From contig JAAEQF010000587.1 of the NCBI GenBank assembly GCA_024231695.1, positions 1 through 64,000 on the forward strand: 64,000 nt of DNA, read 5' to 3'. This stretch comes from FCB group bacterium (GTDB lineage: Bacteria; Zixibacteria; MSB-5A5; GN15; JAAZOE01). Position numbers and translations under genes: made by a program. A model generated the notes under the pieces. The model did not search any database. It saw only the letters and a program-made list of their open reading frames with translations, and was not told the origin of the DNA. Of this stretch, positions 56,482-64,000 are shown in pieces (the first letter of the stretch is position 1; every line of letters begins with the position of its first letter).

Positions 56482-56605
56482 GGGGCTCACTTGGTTGGAA
56501 GATGATAAACGGCAGGTTGTTTTGTTCGTCCCTCCATGTTTCTGGTCTTTCGTTTTTTCGAACAAACAATTTGCTACATGCGGGTTCGATCCCCGCTGAG
56601 CCCCC
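56482..56605 (+). ncRNA. tRNA-like RNA with extended central stem
   Basis: GGGGCTCA 56482-56489 / TGAGCCCC 56597-56604; D-like cttGGTTGGaag; GCAGGTTGTTTTGTTCG 56512-56528 / CGAACAAACAATTTGC 56559-56574; T-arm GCGGG TTCGATC CCCGC. Confidence 0.55.
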
Positions 56606-56644
56606 AATTCAAGTTTGGTATAACGTGATCAAAAAGGAGACAAC

Positions 56645-57151
56645 GTGATGACGGACGAAGGTATCATAGTGAAGGGCGAAAACTTAACGACTGACGAGAT
56701 CATCGAACAATTGAATAAACAGGATAGGGATCGCAAGTGGTACAAGGTAGATGACGGAGTAATCAGCTGGGATACCCTTGAAGCTAAACAGGTCTCGTCG
56801 GTTCAGATAGTAGCGGGCTGCCGAGCTGATAACGGTGGCCCGTTGAAGTGTCGTGAATGTAAAAGGATGGTTGGTCGTGATGAGAAGGAAATCCACCTTA
56901 TCGAGGATGGCTGGTGCAATTGCAAGGAATGCTATGATAAATATATGGACATGTGGGGCGACGACGAAGACGACGACGAGACGACTGAAACCGTATTCAA
57001 AAACTGTCTTCGGTGCGGAATGCGAATAGAGGTGAGCGTCGAGAATTCCTGCATATCTCAGTACTGCGAACACTGTCTAGATTACAAAAGCGTTTACGCG
57101 AGAATGGAAAAGGCAGAGGCTTTTATAGCAAACTTAAATGAAAGGAAATAG
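56645..57151 (+). CDS. Zn-binding Cys-rich protein
   Basis: Multiple CxxC pairs (CREC, CKEC, CLRC, CEHC). Confidence 0.6.
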   Translation: MMTDEGIIVKGENLTTDEIIEQLNKQDRDRKWYKVDDGVISWDTLEAKQVSSVQIVAGCRADNGGPLKCRECKRMVGRDEKEIHLIEDGWCNCKECYDKYMDMWGDDEDDDETTETVFKNCLRCGMRIEVSVENSCISQYCEHCLDYKSVYARMEKAEAFIANLNERK

Positions 57152-57782
57152 AATGCTAATACTTCCAAAACGAATCACTGAAAACGGCGTCAGGATGCCA
57201 TGCACAGACAGCATGATAAGGGCGATTGACAAAGGGATAAAGACCGAGACTCGCCGGCCGGTGAAATATAACGCAGCTGGCAAATTGCAAAAATGCCGAT
57301 ACGGAAAACCTGGTGATTATTTGCTTATTACCGGTGCCCACATTCTAGTCGATAGTGACGGCAACAACACCGAGCCAGACCGAAAAGGTGACAGGTCTCA
57401 TGCGATTTATCGTGCGGACTACGAAGGCGACGCAAGTAGTATCGAATGGCGCCCCCCGATGTTTATGCCGAAATGGATACCGAACAGGGTTGTTCGCAAC
57501 GTCGGCGTTTTTGTTGAGCATCTGCATGACATAACGGAAAGACAGTCCATCGCGGAGGGGATACTTGACTTTTGGGGTTATAAAAACGAGGGACAGGAGT
57601 CTCCCATTATTATCGGGCATCATTGGGACAAGAACGCAACGAAAGAAAAGTTTTTTAGTAGTGCGCTATCCGCATACGAGGATCTGTGGAACAAAATCTA
57701 CAAAGATAGAGGCCTCTTTTTCAACACGAATCCCGAAGTCTGGCGAATCAAATTTGAGACGGTTGATTTGAGTTCGTTATGA
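57150..57782 (+). CDS. ASCH-like phage protein
   Basis: 'IDKGIKTETRRPVK...PPMFMPKWIPNRVVRNVGVFVEHLHDITERQSIAEGI...YEDLWNKIYKDRGLFFNTNPEVWRIKFE'; ATG at 57150 (MLILPKR) with gaaagg-type SD. Confidence 0.65.
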   Translation, partial: RMLILPKRITENGVRMPCTDSMIRAIDKGIKTETRRPVKYNAAGKLQKCRYGKPGDYLLITGAHILVDSDGNNTEPDRKGDRSHAIYRADYEGDASSIEWRPPMFMPKWIPNRVVRNVGVFVEHLHDITERQSIAEGILDFWGYKNEGQESPIIIGHHWDKNATKEKFFSSALSAYEDLWNKIYKDRGLFFNTNPEVWRIKFETVDLSSL

Positions 57783-58057
57783 TAGGTTTTTTTTCATTTC
57801 TATTTGTTATTTTGGTAATAGCGCTGCTTGTTTGTTGGGTTATCGAAAAGGTGATTCACCTTTTATATCTTCATAATGATATAAAAAATGAGCAACTCCA
57901 AAATGAATTATTAAAAAGTGAGATCGCCCTTAAAGAAGAGGCGGCGGCGATGTGCAAGGTTAAGATATGGTCAGAACTTCGCGGTAGTAGGGGGAAACGT
58001 AGTTATGTTACCAACGATGAACTTTATAATATGGGGTTATCTAAATACATCGGTTAG
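57779..58057 (+). CDS. small membrane protein
   Basis: N-terminal transmembrane segment 'FFSFLFVILVIALLVCWVI'. Confidence 0.5.
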   Translation: MIGFFSFLFVILVIALLVCWVIEKVIHLLYLHNDIKNEQLQNELLKSEIALKEEAAAMCKVKIWSELRGSRGKRSYVTNDELYNMGLSKYIG

Positions 58058-58074
58058 TCGATAAAGGTGCACAA

Positions 58075-58293
58075 ATGAGTAGGCGAAAAATCAAAATCAA
58101 AATGCCGGTAGACGAAAAGCCTCAAAAAAAGGGTGTACCAAAAAGGGGTTCTCACGCAGAAAAAAGGGCACAGAAAATAGGAGATCTGAATATAAGGCGC
58201 AAACATTCAATTTTAATGCGTGAGATGGAAGAAAAAAAGGCTCAAGAAGCTGAGGCAGAGGCGGCTAGGATTGCGGAGGATTCAGATGGTTGA
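58075..58293 (+). CDS. small Lys-rich protein
   Basis: 72 aa, in the operon. Confidence 0.5.
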   Translation: MSRRKIKIKMPVDEKPQKKGVPKRGSHAEKRAQKIGDLNIRRKHSILMREMEEKKAQEAEAEAARIAEDSDG

Positions 58294-58882
58294 AAAAAAG
58301 AAAAAAATCATAACGGACAAGCAAAAACTTAAAGCAGCTGGAATTGAAATTTTGAAGTTGAAAAAACAGTGTCAGGTTTTGATGAAATGGAAAAGGAAAG
58401 CAGAACCAGTGCTGCACTATAATAGCCGTCAACTGGGCGAGGATAATATAGGCGATCATCTCCGAATGTTTGATTTCTACTGGAAAGATCTTGTCACTAA
58501 TGAGGACGGTTCCTGGAATTTTGATCAGGTAAAAAAGGAACTCCACGATTATGCGATATGTCTTGATGAGGTGCCCAAGGTCTATATGCACGTAACTGGC
58601 GGCATGCTGTCAAAGCCGAATACTTGCGCGTTTTACGTGATAGATGCTTTCGATAGGTCTGTTGACGATGACATCCAGGAAGAAATGGACGTTCTCCGTG
58701 AGAAAATCAAACGACGTGATCAAGTGTTCAGTAAACTTGCTGCTCTTACAATGGATAACGAAGACACAGACGGCAAATCGAACCCGTGTATTGATAAATC
58801 GACCGTATTGAGGTTGATCAGGGAGTTTATTCCTAGTGATGAGGCCGTTGATATCGAGGTTAGGAATGCTGCAGCGAAATAA
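58286..58882 (+). CDS. hypothetical protein
   Basis: ATG at 58286 overlapping the previous stop; track start 58220. Confidence 0.6.
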   Translation: MVEKKKKIITDKQKLKAAGIEILKLKKQCQVLMKWKRKAEPVLHYNSRQLGEDNIGDHLRMFDFYWKDLVTNEDGSWNFDQVKKELHDYAICLDEVPKVYMHVTGGMLSKPNTCAFYVIDAFDRSVDDDIQEEMDVLREKIKRRDQVFSKLAALTMDNEDTDGKSNPCIDKSTVLRLIREFIPSDEAVDIEVRNAAAK

Positions 58883-58972
58883 GCAACCGTCGCAACACCA
58901 CGGTATGAGAAGGCGGCACAGATAATTTGAGTGCTGCAGCAGACGTGTCACGGTGGATTTTGCAGAAAAAAC

Positions 58973-59001
58973 TTGCAACACCAAAGCAGTTAGTTTATAA
59001 A
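58973..59001 (+). promoter_or_regulatory. sigma70-like promoter
   Basis: TTGCAA 58973-58978, 17-nt spacer, TATAAA 58996-59001. Confidence 0.6.
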
Positions 59002-59046
59002 TAAAAACGCAATGTCAACAACGCAAATAGAAAGGATTGAATTGAA

Positions 59047-59424
59047 ATGCCTGATGGATTTAGAAAATTGACGGCCGAAACACTCGGGAATGGTGAGGCG
59101 ATAAGCCAACTGAACGAGGAGCTAGACCGTGCTGTCGAGAACATTCTCGATATCAATAAGGATCCTAGCGTTACAAGAAAAGTGACGTTGGTGGTCAAAA
59201 TCACGCCGGTAAAGGGCAAGGAGCGCCAAGAGTACATGATTGAGTACCAGGCAGACTCTAAGCTGCCGTCGGACGCTGCGGGCGTTCAGCCTCTATTTCT
59301 GAATAGGGAAACGGGATACGTCCCAAACATGGAGCAAATGTCTTTTGAGGAGTCATTTGACGAGGAGACGGGCGAAGTGACCCGTATAAATGCGTCCAAC
59401 GGTGGCGCGGAAGGAACAAAGTAA
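59047..59424 (+). CDS. conserved phage hypothetical protein
   Basis: 125 aa, first gene after the 58973 promoter. Confidence 0.6.
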   Translation: MPDGFRKLTAETLGNGEAISQLNEELDRAVENILDINKDPSVTRKVTLVVKITPVKGKERQEYMIEYQADSKLPSDAAGVQPLFLNRETGYVPNMEQMSFEESFDEETGEVTRINASNGGAEGTK

Positions 59425-59425
59425 A

Positions 59426-60151
59426 ATGTGGAAAGATCTCAATGATGATTTTGTCCAGTCAATCGCGAAATTGGCAACTGACAACAAAGTCCAGCAGCTG
59501 ACAGACGACGGAGGACGAGGGTATTTTTCGAAAAGCGTAACCCCTATGGCTCCGGCTATAGCAGTCGAACAGAAACTAAGCACACTGGACGGCCTAATCG
59601 ATATGATAAAGGCCGAAAAGCTGTCGTGCTCAATTTACATTGCAGGCCCAAACAACGTGTATTTGCGCTCAACACTTGATGATAAGTGGCGGAATCGTGA
59701 GACTTTTGCGGTGTCCACTATTGACGGGTGCTCGTTTCCATTCGAAAGGGAGATGAGTATTGAGGATTTTATCATTCGGTTGCAGTGCAACTTTGTCGAC
59801 ACGGACAACAAAAAGAAGATTATCGATTTGGTGTCGTCCATAACGGTCGGGGGAGTCACCACGGCCGATGACGATGGTATTGCTCAAGAGGTTGTCACCA
59901 AGGCGAGTATCGGGCACAAGAAAAGCAAGGTAAAACTAGATCCGATTGTAGGGCTGAAACCCTATCGAACTTTCCCAGAGGTAGAACAACCGACGGACAA
60001 GTTCTTACTCCGTATACACCATGCTGAAGGTTGCCTCCCCCGTGTGTCCCTACGTTCCGCCGGTGGTCATATGTGGAAATTGGCAGCCGTCAATTCGATT
60101 TACGAATATCTCAAGGAAAAAGCGCCAGAAGGTATCGCTGTAATTCGTTGA
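59426..60151 (+). CDS. conserved phage hypothetical protein
   Basis: 'ITVGGVTTADDDGIAQEVVTKASIG...LKPYRTFPEVEQPTDKFLLRI' resembles a common phage family; ATG at 59426. Confidence 0.6.
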   Translation: MWKDLNDDFVQSIAKLATDNKVQQLTDDGGRGYFSKSVTPMAPAIAVEQKLSTLDGLIDMIKAEKLSCSIYIAGPNNVYLRSTLDDKWRNRETFAVSTIDGCSFPFEREMSIEDFIIRLQCNFVDTDNKKKIIDLVSSITVGGVTTADDDGIAQEVVTKASIGHKKSKVKLDPIVGLKPYRTFPEVEQPTDKFLLRIHHAEGCLPRVSLRSAGGHMWKLAAVNSIYEYLKEKAPEGIAVIR

Positions 60152-60193
60152 GGAGGTAAATCACCTCGGGGCGGGGCGAGCGTAAGATCTGTT

Positions 60194-60442
60194 TTGAACA
60201 ATATGGGGAAACATTCGCGTGCTGTCGCTACCGCTTTTGCCATGACTTCAGCCGCTATCGCCATGGAGGGTGCAACCAAGTTTTTGGAACAAACACTCAA
60301 CAAGTGTGTTTGTGATTCTCCGTTGCCGGACATTTTTACTCGTAGCGCTAGTTTAACTTTTTCATGTGCCTTTATCTGCCTGAATTGCGGCAAGGTGTTA
60401 GAGGAAAAAGAGCTCTATGAAAGGCGGGCAGTAAGAAGATGA
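60194..60442 (+). CDS. hypothetical protein
   Basis: 82 aa with CxxC. Confidence 0.4.
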   Translation: MNNMGKHSRAVATAFAMTSAAIAMEGATKFLEQTLNKCVCDSPLPDIFTRSASLTFSCAFICLNCGKVLEEKELYERRAVRR

Positions 60443-60702
60443 AGAACACTAAATTTATTGTCACTTATGTGATATTGTCTCCTCGAAAAGGCATGAAGAG
60501 TACCCGTGATTTTATGTTAAAAACGGTTGTCCACGAAAACAACCATATAACAGATGCTGTATTGATGTTTTGGTCAGACGAGATAGTAGAAAAGTATACA
60601 GGTCCAAAAGATTTAAAGCATATCGCTAAATGGATGAATGCGCAATTAAATACTCGATTCTCTATATATAACCCGGATTCAGGCAACATCTATAGTTTTT
60701 AA
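60439..60702 (+). CDS. hypothetical protein
   Basis: 87 aa, ATGA overlap with the previous gene. Confidence 0.5.
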   Translation: MKNTKFIVTYVILSPRKGMKSTRDFMLKTVVHENNHITDAVLMFWSDEIVEKYTGPKDLKHIAKWMNAQLNTRFSIYNPDSGNIYSF

Positions 60703-60742
60703 TGGAAAATATACCAAAAAGTCGGACCAAAAGGCGAACGAA

Positions 60743-61183
60743 TTGAATAGAGAAGAACGCAGAAAAGATGAGACCGACGACGGTGAATGTCTCCGCTGCG
60801 GTGAGTGTTGCATGGTCCTCACTTTAGCACGTCTCAGCGATGAAGAAGCAGCACTTTTAGGGAAAAATTCTTGTGTTGATATAGAAAGCAATCCTAACAA
60901 GTACGAGATTAAGAAGGTGCATAGGGAATGGGAACCGGAATTTGCGGTTGATGGCGTCTGCGTGTTTTTGTCTCAAGGGGAGGACGGCTATACTTGTACG
61001 GCAAGGAATGAACGCCCTCGAATATGTTCCGAGTTTCAGTGCACGTCAGAACGTTGGGCACCCAAAATGGATTTCTTGATATTACAAGGGTACTTCTATG
61101 CGGACAAAGAAGGCATGAAAGAAGAAGAACGAAAACGACGTCTCGAAGAGCTTACTGTGTACAGAAAAAAGGCTGGTGTTTGA
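60743..61183 (+). CDS. YkgJ-family-like cysteine cluster protein
   Basis: 'CLRCGECCMVLTLARLSDEEAALL...GVCVFLSQGEDGYTCTARNERPRICSEFQC'. Confidence 0.75.
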   Translation: MNREERRKDETDDGECLRCGECCMVLTLARLSDEEAALLGKNSCVDIESNPNKYEIKKVHREWEPEFAVDGVCVFLSQGEDGYTCTARNERPRICSEFQCTSERWAPKMDFLILQGYFYADKEGMKEEERKRRLEELTVYRKKAGV

Positions 61184-61425
61184 TGCCGATATTTTTTATT
61201 TGTGAAGAGTGTGGTGAAGTAAATGAGGGGGTACACGTGAAAGACTATTTATTCACAAAACCCAGAGACTGGTTCCAACGTTCGTTTTTTGAAGATGGAC
61301 CAAAGCCCGGTAAAAGAATCGAATCAGCCGTACTATTTGCTTGTAGCCACGAGTGCATGGAAAAACTGAACGCCAAATATCCAAACGACACGAAAGTAGA
61401 AATCAACCTGAAAGTGGTAAAATGA
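61183..61425 (+). CDS. hypothetical protein
   Basis: ATG at 61183 (MPIFFICEECGE); track start 61024. Confidence 0.5.
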   Translation: MPIFFICEECGEVNEGVHVKDYLFTKPRDWFQRSFFEDGPKPGKRIESAVLFACSHECMEKLNAKYPNDTKVEINLKVVK

Positions 61426-61571
61426 ATCAATCCGAAGAGGTGATATTCGAACAACCGATGACTTATTTTAAGTATTGGGTAGAACTCACGGCCCCATTCC
61501 TTTTTGGGCATGTCGGTCAACATCTATTCATGGAATTTTGGGACAGGGAACAAGAAGGGGTGGAGGCGTGA
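61422..61571 (+). CDS. small hypothetical protein
   Basis: Start MNQSEEV at 61422, overlapping both neighbours. Confidence 0.45.
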   Translation: MNQSEEVIFEQPMTYFKYWVELTAPFLFGHVGQHLFMEFWDREQEGVEA

Positions 61572-61780
61572 TGACGAATGATGAAAAAGAACTCATTGAA
61601 ATGAACGAAGGGCTAATTGAGTTAAACAAAAAACTTATCAAGGATTGTGATAAATTGGCGGAATTAAATTTAGACTTACTTGACCTAAATACCGTGCTAA
61701 AACAGCGAATTATCGACATAGAGGATGAAAAGGGGATAATACCGGAGAATCAAAAAAAGAAACCGAAGTACTTAAACTGA
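61571..61780 (+). CDS. small coiled-coil protein
   Basis: MTNDEKELIEMNEGLIELNKKLI..., ATG at 61571. Confidence 0.45.
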   Translation: MTNDEKELIEMNEGLIELNKKLIKDCDKLAELNLDLLDLNTVLKQRIIDIEDEKGIIPENQKKKPKYLN

Positions 61781-61886
61781 TGCAACTACGCAAAATTATT
61801 ACTAAAAAAGTAGACTGTGGAACGATTCCACAATAGCCCATTTGTAATCGAAATAGTACCAACGCGTGAACAAAAGGAGAATCGCA

Positions 61887-62240
61887 ATGTGTAAAGAGGA
61901 TAAGGCAAAAAAAATAGAGGAACGAGGGGCAGAGACAGAAATCGTTCACAAGACTTCTCTCAAAGAAGTCACGAAAAAGGACTCTGACAAAAAAATGGAC
62001 ACCAACCAAGTGCTTGGAATCATGGCGGAGCTGGCTAAACGTGCGGCGTTGACTATGATACAAGACGAGCTGGAACTTTACAAAGGGCTCATTGATGACG
62101 CCGAAATGACGGACGAAAAACTAAAAATCATAAGGGAAGTGGCAGATTTGAAATTGCGTTCAGTTGGTGTTTGTCTGGCAGGAATGAGGATGACAGGTAA
62201 GATGGAGGTGCCGAATGGTGGAGACGTATCCAGTAAATGA
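61887..62240 (+). CDS. hypothetical protein
   Basis: MCKEDKAKK start after aaaaggaga. Confidence 0.5.
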   Translation: MCKEDKAKKIEERGAETEIVHKTSLKEVTKKDSDKKMDTNQVLGIMAELAKRAALTMIQDELELYKGLIDDAEMTDEKLKIIREVADLKLRSVGVCLAGMRMTGKMEVPNGGDVSSK

Positions 62241-63066
62241 ATATCAACCGGACGTAAACCACGATAACAGCATCGTATTTTTTGGCCAACTTTTTGACAT
62301 CGGTGTCAGGGTGGTAAAATGGTACGAGTACCGTGGTTTAAACGGATACTTGAAGAAAAAGAAGGTCATTCGTGAGGAGGATCGGAAAACAGGAAAAATG
62401 AAGACCGTAAGGGTCATCAAGGGGAAGCGATACGGCGGAAGGTTTCCGCGTACCGGGCGCAAGGCGGTAGATATCAGGCAGTTCATGATCCACCACACTG
62501 GAGGGTACTTACCCGGTGTGTGTTTCAACACTCTCCACAACGAGCGCCGTCTATCGGTACAATTTATCCAGGCCGACAACGGAACTATTTATCAAACCAT
62601 GGATGCCAAAGAAATCGCCTGGCATGGTGGGAAACAAAACAGGTGTTCGATTGGTGTGGAGTGCTGCTTGTATCCGCGTGCGTTGAGAAACCCAGAAGCG
62701 TATAGGCCAGAGAAGTGCCGGCGTCTTGGGTTGACACCGCATGAAACAGGGAATGTGTACACCCAGGGAAAACATAGGACTGTGTTCATGATGCCTAACA
62801 ACCAGGTGGAGGCATTGGCACATCTAGCCGCTGGCGTGTGGTTTGCTCGTAACAAAGTCGCTGGGTTTATCAATAGAGCTCCAGGCTTTCCAACTCGTGT
62901 AGACGAGGTCCTACCAGATCCGGATTTCGATACTAAATACCGAAAACATAATGGATTGGTCATCCACGCCAATGTTGCCCCTAAAAAATGGGATGCAACG
63001 GGGCTAGACTTGGAACCATTTGAGGATCGAGTCGGCGATATTTATTACTCGATGAAAGCAGAATAA
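62215..63066 (+). CDS. N-acetylmuramoyl-L-alanine amidase endolysin (Amidase_2-like)
   Basis: 'RQFMIHHTGGYLPGVCFNTLHNERRLSVQFIQADNGTIYQTMDAKEIAWHGGKQNRCSIGVECC'. Confidence 0.8.
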   Translation: MVETYPVNEYQPDVNHDNSIVFFGQLFDIGVRVVKWYEYRGLNGYLKKKKVIREEDRKTGKMKTVRVIKGKRYGGRFPRTGRKAVDIRQFMIHHTGGYLPGVCFNTLHNERRLSVQFIQADNGTIYQTMDAKEIAWHGGKQNRCSIGVECCLYPRALRNPEAYRPEKCRRLGLTPHETGNVYTQGKHRTVFMMPNNQVEALAHLAAGVWFARNKVAGFINRAPGFPTRVDEVLPDPDFDTKYRKHNGLVIHANVAPKKWDATGLDLEPFEDRVGDIYYSMKAE

Positions 63067-63648
63067 ATGAACGATTTAACTGTAAAAAAAGAATTAAGAT
63101 TTATGCTGCCTGAAATTAGGATTCAACACCCTAAAACAGGCGAACCGTTGTGCATCGTGACGCCGGCGGCAGGCTCTGTGTTTGACATTCGTATCCCCGA
63201 AGGCATCACCTCTGAAGAATTGCTTATAGTAGTGTCAGATTTCGCGCAGTTTTGTTATCGGTCAACCATGGCGGTACAAAAGCGGCTAATGAATAGGGGG
63301 TGGACACATGAGCAGCTAGGAGAATTGTTTTTTCCTGAAGCCGAAAAAGTCGATGCAGATGCCCCTCCTGAAGTTTTGTACCAGAAGTTAGCTGACGCGA
63401 TGAAGGTGGCGATGGCTGGCTCTGAAAAATGGCAAGGGCTGTTGTCCAAAATTCCGATGTCAAAGCTTTCCGAGGTAGGGATGATCGATTCTTCCGGTTG
63501 GGAGCGCACCGACTATGAACAAGTGTTGCTTTGGCTGATGGACGAGCAGGAAGAAATGCCAAAATGTATTTCTGACTACTTAAAACGTTTTGACGATGGT
63601 AGTGCGATTGACGCGTTCCTTTACCCTAATGAAGGCGCGAAAGAATAA
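63067..63648 (+). CDS. hypothetical protein
   Basis: 193 aa immediately after the endolysin. Confidence 0.55.
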   Translation: MNDLTVKKELRFMLPEIRIQHPKTGEPLCIVTPAAGSVFDIRIPEGITSEELLIVVSDFAQFCYRSTMAVQKRLMNRGWTHEQLGELFFPEAEKVDADAPPEVLYQKLADAMKVAMAGSEKWQGLLSKIPMSKLSEVGMIDSSGWERTDYEQVLLWLMDEQEEMPKCISDYLKRFDDGSAIDAFLYPNEGAKE

Positions 63649-63654
63649 AAATGG

Positions 63655-63852
63655 ATGAAAAAACCAAAATGTTCAACTGAACCTTGCGAAGAGTGTGGAG
63701 CAACGCGTTGGAGTTATATAAAACCACAAATAGTGATGGGGACATTTCGAAAAAAAGTCACGCAGGAAAAAGTTTGTAGAGAGTGTGGAGGCGAAAGCTA
63801 TGTTGAAAATGTCCCACAATTTTGCCCATGCTGTGATCAAGCGATGGAATAA
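63655..63852 (+). CDS. Zn-ribbon small protein
   Basis: CEECG...CRECGGE...CPCC. Confidence 0.5.
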   Translation: MKKPKCSTEPCEECGATRWSYIKPQIVMGTFRKKVTQEKVCRECGGESYVENVPQFCPCCDQAME

Positions 63853-63891
63853 TTTTTGATTCCGAAAGAAAGGTACACAATATGAATTTTT

Positions 63892-64000
63892 TAAACGTAG
63901 GAACAAAAGCATTTATAATGTATGCAGATTTAGATCCGTGGGAGGTGTCTAAGGCCAAAAACAATTTTACTAAATTGAGAGACGCTAAGATTGTCGAAGT
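63892..64000 (+). CDS. hypothetical protein, truncated at window end
   Basis: ATG at 63892 after gaaagg, open to the window edge. Confidence 0.4.

Noticed and set aside
56482-56605. Interpretation as tRNA-His, tRNA-Sec or tmRNA
   Set aside because: No GTG or TCA anticodon loop in a proper arm, no G3-U70 pair, and length/arm layout fit none of these.
1-64000. Diversity-generating retroelement, restriction-modification or toxin-antitoxin module
   Set aside because: No reverse transcriptase, methyltransferase or recognisable TA pair was seen in the translated ORFs.

Overview
The window looks like about 64 kb of a contractile-tailed (myovirus-type) phage or prophage genome. I saw no rRNA, integrase, transposase or CRISPR array. 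Coordinates 1-40342 form a late structural module on the + strand: XkdF-like prohead protease, scaffold-like protein, major capsid candidate, head-tail connectors, tail sheath, tail tube, tail-assembly chaperone with a probable -1 frameshift, tape measure, LysM protein, gpD-like hub, gpV/gp5-like spike, gp25, gpJ, tail fibres and a gpI-like protein. A leftward lipoprotein 'moron' with a very long (DT)n tract follows (40359-41474). From 41697 there is an early/regulatory module: tandem-HTH repressor candidate, RecB/Cas4-like nuclease, putative recombination protein, SbcC/RecF-like ATPase, antirepressor, DnaD-like replication proteins, DUF5131 protein, a tRNA-Trp and tRNA-like elements, ASCH-like protein, YkgJ-like protein and an amidase endolysin. 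The strongest second-look items are: (i) a recurring beta-rich domain resembling the flagellin/FliD 'IN' motif, seen about eight times in five virion proteins including inside the sheath; (ii) an ABA'B' (pseudoknot or switch) leader upstream of the antirepressor; (iii) a structure that can sequester the Shine-Dalgarno sequence upstream of the gene at 5897; (iv) a tRNA-like RNA with a 16-bp stem in place of an anticodon arm, next to a structured non-coding block; (v) a 22-copy perfect heptad-repeat protein beside a membrane HExxH protein; (vi) the DT-repeat lipoprotein. All family names come from reading motifs by eye. No searches or folding programs were run.
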